Below are positions 61,951 to 64,000 of a stretch of 64,000 bases of DNA, in pieces. A model generated the notes under the pieces. That model was not told where the DNA came from and ran no database searches. It saw only the letters and a program-made list of their open reading frames with translations. Source of the stretch: Anaerolineales bacterium (GTDB lineage: Bacteria > Chloroflexota > Anaerolineae > Anaerolineales > Villigracilaceae). A program made the position numbers and the translations under genes. The stretch's first letter is position 1. Each line of letters opens with the position of its first letter. The stretch lies in NCBI GenBank assembly GCA_030583925.1, contig CP129482.1, positions 1,426,001-1,490,000 of the forward strand, read 5' to 3'.

Positions 61951-62946
61951 TCATACCTCGCTCACCATCCTCCAAATCGCCGGAGCGACGTGGGTCAGAT
62001 CCGTCATCCCGCGCGTAAACTCCTCCCGCGCAGACCTGCTCCCGATCGCCAACGCCGGCACCCGCGCATCCGTGTGCTTCCGCGTCGACAGATCCTCCAT
62101 ATTCCCATGATCGGACGTCACCAACACCAACAATTCATCCCTCATCCTTCCTCCTTCATCCTTCAACTTTCCACTTTCAACTTTTGACCTTCCACCTTCA
62201 ACCTTCAAACCTTTAACCTTCAAACTTTCAAACACCCCTCCCAACACCCCATCAAACCCCTCCATCAACCTCACCGCCGTTTCCATTTGTTGTTTGTGAC
62301 CGGCGTAATCGCTCGCCCAATATTCGAAGAACGAAAAATCATATTCCATCGCGAGCGAGATCAATTTTTTTCCCGCTTCGTGCGCGTCCATCACCGGCGC
62401 GTCGGGGAAGCCGAGCATAGTCCGCCAGCCCTCGCCGGTGAAATCTGCCGAAAGCGCGCGCCCGGCGTAGAGATCTTCGTTCTTGAACAACTCCAGCCCG
62501 GCGTTCGTCACCGCCATTGGGATTGAGGAATAAATACGTTTACCCGAATCGATTCCGTCAAAGTAGCGCGGCGGATACGCGTTGAGCAGGGCGGTTTTCT
62601 TCCCAGCCGCGACACATTTCGAAAACAACGTTTCGCCGTTCAAATACGCGGCGACTTCGGGATTCGGTTTCGGTCCGTAGTGATAGCCAAGCTCAGCCGA
62701 AATATTTTTCCCGGTCAGCAACATCGCCTGCCCCGTCGCAGACTGCGGCAACCCGTCCACGCCCACGCCCGCGTCAATTGCGATCAGCGAAGCGCGCTCC
62801 CCGTCAAACGGCGCGAACTCTTTCACCAGCGATCGCCCGTCGAGCAACGCGTTCAAGTTCGGCATCTTCGCCCGCGCCAACGGATTCGTCTTGGCATTGT
62901 TCTCGCCCAATCCGATTCCATCCATGAAAATAAATAAGACTTTCAT
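61951..62946 (-). CDS. Alkaline-phosphatase-superfamily metalloenzyme (iPGM/phosphopentomutase-like)
   Basis: 331 aa. MKVLFIFMDGIGLG gives the first metal Asp; nucleophile region GLPQSATGQAMLLTG; YWASDYAGHK and VTSDHGNMEDLSTRKHTD complete the two-metal site. Family: phosphoglycerate mutase/phosphopentomutase/sulfatase-like enzymes. The substrate is uncertain. Residues about 238-270 (LKVKGLKVEGGRSKVESGK ...) are coded by the long pyrimidine-word repeat and lie just before the last metal motif. TATAAT ends 7 nt before the ATG with no ribosome binding site: probably leaderless. Confidence 0.8.
   Translation of the reverse strand: MKVLFIFMDGIGLGENNAKTNPLARAKMPNLNALLDGRSLVKEFAPFDGERASLIAIDAGVGVDGLPQSATGQAMLLTGKNISAELGYHYGPKPNPEVAAYLNGETLFSKCVAAGKKTALLNAYPPRYFDGIDSGKRIYSSIPMAVTNAGLELFKNEDLYAGRALSADFTGEGWRTMLGFPDAPVMDAHEAGKKLISLAMEYDFSFFEYWASDYAGHKQQMETAVRLMEGFDGVLGGVFESLKVKGLKVEGGRSKVESGKLKDEGGRMRDELLVLVTSDHGNMEDLSTRKHTDARVPALAIGSRSAREEFTRGMTDLTHVAPAIWRMVSEV
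62137..62235. repeat. In-frame stuttered-word repeat inside the metalloenzyme gene
   Basis: About 99 nt made of near-copies of ccttcaa/ctttcaa/cctccttcatc. It has the same words as 29821-29884, 56926-56950 and 60517-60545. Purely tandem here, with little inverted part. Confidence 0.85.
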
Positions 62947-62967
62947 GGCGAGGATTATACGCCGTTA

Positions 62968-63045
62968 TGTCATTGCGAGCGAAGCGAAGCAATCTCCTCG
63001 CAACAGGAGTTTGCTTCGTCGCAACGAACGCTCCTCGCAATGACA
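62968..63045. repeat. Second copy of the gcgaagcaatctc palindrome
   Basis: Begins tgtcattgcgagcgaagcga and ends gctcctcgcaatgaca, imperfectly palindromic, with gaagcaatctcctcg / ggagtttgcttcg in the middle. Related to 3775-3866. Lies between the divergent metalloenzyme and AlkZ-related genes. Confidence 0.85.
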
Positions 63046-63074
63046 TTTTTGATTTGATGGACTAAAATAAACTC

Positions 63075-63932
63075 ATGCCCACTTTGGATTTGAAAAAACT
63101 ACAAACGCATCGTGCGCGGACGTTCAACCTGCCTCCCCAGCGGAGGCTTTCATCGCCCGCCCAAGCGCGCGCCTTCATCGAAAAACGCGGCTTCGTCTAC
63201 TTCTGGCCCATCAAAGGCATTGACCTCCCTTCGCTGTGGACAGCTGTTGCGGGCGCGCGCCCCGTCGCTGACGCGCACGACGACCCGGGTCACATCACCT
63301 GGGGTTGGAAGGATAACGCGCTCGATAAAAAGATTTGGTACTACGCAAAGATACTCCGCAAAAAAGCGACGATGATCTCGCTCGATGTCGCGCCCTATTT
63401 TTACGCGCTCTCCGAAAATTACGGCTCGCCCGATGAAGATTATCTGCTCGCCTATGAAGAGGGGAGGTTGACTCAGTCCGCCAAGCAAGTCTATGAAGCC
63501 CTGTTGAGCGAAGGCGCGTTGAACACGCTCGACCTCCGCAAAGCGGCGAAACTATCCAACGCAAAAGATTCCGAGTTCAACAAAGCGCTGGAGGTTTTAC
63601 AAGCCGATTTCAAAATTCTGCCCGTCGGCGTCGCGCAAGCGGGCGTGTGGAAGTATTCGCACATTTACGAGATCGTCCCGCGCCATTTTCCGAAACTGCC
63701 CGAGCAAGCGCGCAAAATCGGCGAAGGCGCGGCGCGCCTCAAATTGCTCGAACTGTATTTTGAATCCGTCGGTGCCGCGACCGAATCCGACGCGGCGAAA
63801 TTATTTGGCTGGAAGAAAGAATTGCTCGCGCGGGCGGTCGCTGGATTGGTTCAGAAGAAAGTCGTTGTTGAATCCAACCATCCAAAACAAAAAGGGACGT
63901 GGCTGGCGTTAAAAAGAGTAGTGGTCGAGTAG
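63075..63932 (+). CDS. AlkZ-related winged-helix protein
   Basis: 285 aa. FIEKRGFVYFWPIKGIDLPS, ARPVADAHDDPGHITWGWKD and the two winged-helix stretches (SAKQVYEALLSEGALNTLDLRKA; SDAAKLFGWKKELLARAVAGL) fit the HTH_42/AlkZ-like family. True AlkZ is a DNA glycosylase that unhooks crosslinks; the catalytic QxQ motif was not seen, so the activity is unclear. TAAAAT ends 6 nt before the ATG with no ribosome binding site: possibly leaderless. The last codons and the stop TAG come from the repeat at 63921. Confidence 0.75.
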   Translation: MPTLDLKKLQTHRARTFNLPPQRRLSSPAQARAFIEKRGFVYFWPIKGIDLPSLWTAVAGARPVADAHDDPGHITWGWKDNALDKKIWYYAKILRKKATMISLDVAPYFYALSENYGSPDEDYLLAYEEGRLTQSAKQVYEALLSEGALNTLDLRKAAKLSNAKDSEFNKALEVLQADFKILPVGVAQAGVWKYSHIYEIVPRHFPKLPEQARKIGEGAARLKLLELYFESVGAATESDAAKLFGWKKELLARAVAGLVQKKVVVESNHPKQKGTWLALKRVVVE

Positions 63933-63967
63933 CCTGAGGCGATAAGCCGAAGGCGTATCGAGACCAC
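63921..63967. repeat. ggtggtcgag-type palindromic repeat
   Basis: gtggtcgagtagcc ... ggcgtatcgagaccac, same family as 1-36 and 81-119. It contains the stop codon of the AlkZ-related gene. Confidence 0.85.
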
Positions 63968-64000
63968 TGGCGCCGACAAAAAGGAGCATCCGCCCCTATT

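Noticed and set aside
62137..62235. Tandem ccttcaa units as a variable-number contingency locus
   Set aside because: Units are irregular and not exact multiples, so phase-variation by slippage is not supported by this single sequence; kept only as a repeat.

Overview
The window looks like a chromosomal segment of an uncultured member of the Chloroflexota, most likely class Anaerolineae. This is inferred from gene content (FadN/FadA-type beta-oxidation, F420-type PPOX protein, stand-alone Mn pyrophosphatase with CBS domains, DnaQ-DinG fusion, large HYR/PD40/beta-helix secreted proteins with Pro-Thr linkers), from mid-50s percent G+C judged by eye, and from dense families of short palindromic repeats. 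No rRNA, CRISPR array, transposase or integrase was seen. One tRNA gene, tRNA-Leu(GAG), is present.

Layout. 0.1-4.2 kb: beta-oxidation pair fadN-fadA and an SCP2 carrier protein. 4.3-8.6 kb (minus): SGNH-like/MBOAT acyl-transfer pair, a small membrane protein and an MFS carrier. 8.6-14.7 kb (minus): DinG helicase-exonuclease, a large membrane protein, and plsX with a NERD-like membrane protein. 14.75-16.6 kb: tRNA-Leu facing a PAS histidine kinase. 16.7-20.1 kb (minus): amino-acid ABC transporter operon ending in dimethylarginine dimethylaminohydrolase. 20.2-22.5 kb: PPOX protein and NAD(P)HX repair enzyme. 22.6-31.7 kb (minus): molybdenum hydroxylase locus (FAD subunit, CcrM-like DNA methyltransferase, large Mo/Fe-S subunit, Mn pyrophosphatase, a DUF2283/PBECR-like toxin-antitoxin-type pair, MazG-like, XdhC, SPFH protein). 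31.9-33.8 kb (minus): ECF sigma factor and a membrane anti-sigma-like partner. 34.2-37.6 kb: DUF4380-like protein, nucleosidase, GNAT and MFS. 37.6-41.6 kb: lipoprotein and a HYR-repeat secreted protein. 41.9-44.3 kb: small membrane proteins and a GNAT gene broken by an in-frame amber codon. 44.5-48.9 kb: pyruvate dehydrogenase E1a-E1b-E2 and a bile-acid/sodium symporter family carrier. 49.0-56.6 kb (minus): three secreted proteins (GH5-like hydrolase, beta-helix protein, PD40-propeller protein), the last two sharing a C-terminal module. 57-64 kb: MFS, membrane glycosyltransferase-like protein, hemW, an A+T-rich PD-(D/E)XK-like orphan, a phosphopentomutase/iPGM-superfamily metalloenzyme and an AlkZ-related winged-helix protein.

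The most unusual features are these. (1) Short elements built from near-repeated 6-10 nt words, often arranged as inverted repeats, occur between genes, at stop codons and in frame inside protein loops and linkers; hemW alone carries four candidates. (2) A DUF2283/PBECR-like gene pair is bounded by two homologous copies of the 3' end of the pyrophosphatase gene, like a mini-island that entered a gene end. (3) The large Mo hydroxylase subunit has lost all ligand cysteines of its first [2Fe-2S] site, as in E. coli XdhD, and a CcrM-like methylase sits between it and its FAD subunit. (4) Many start codons lie 6-8 nt after a -10 hexamer with no ribosome binding site, suggesting leaderless mRNAs, including one divergent pair that shares a palindromic -10 box. 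All functions were assigned by reading motifs; no database search was possible.
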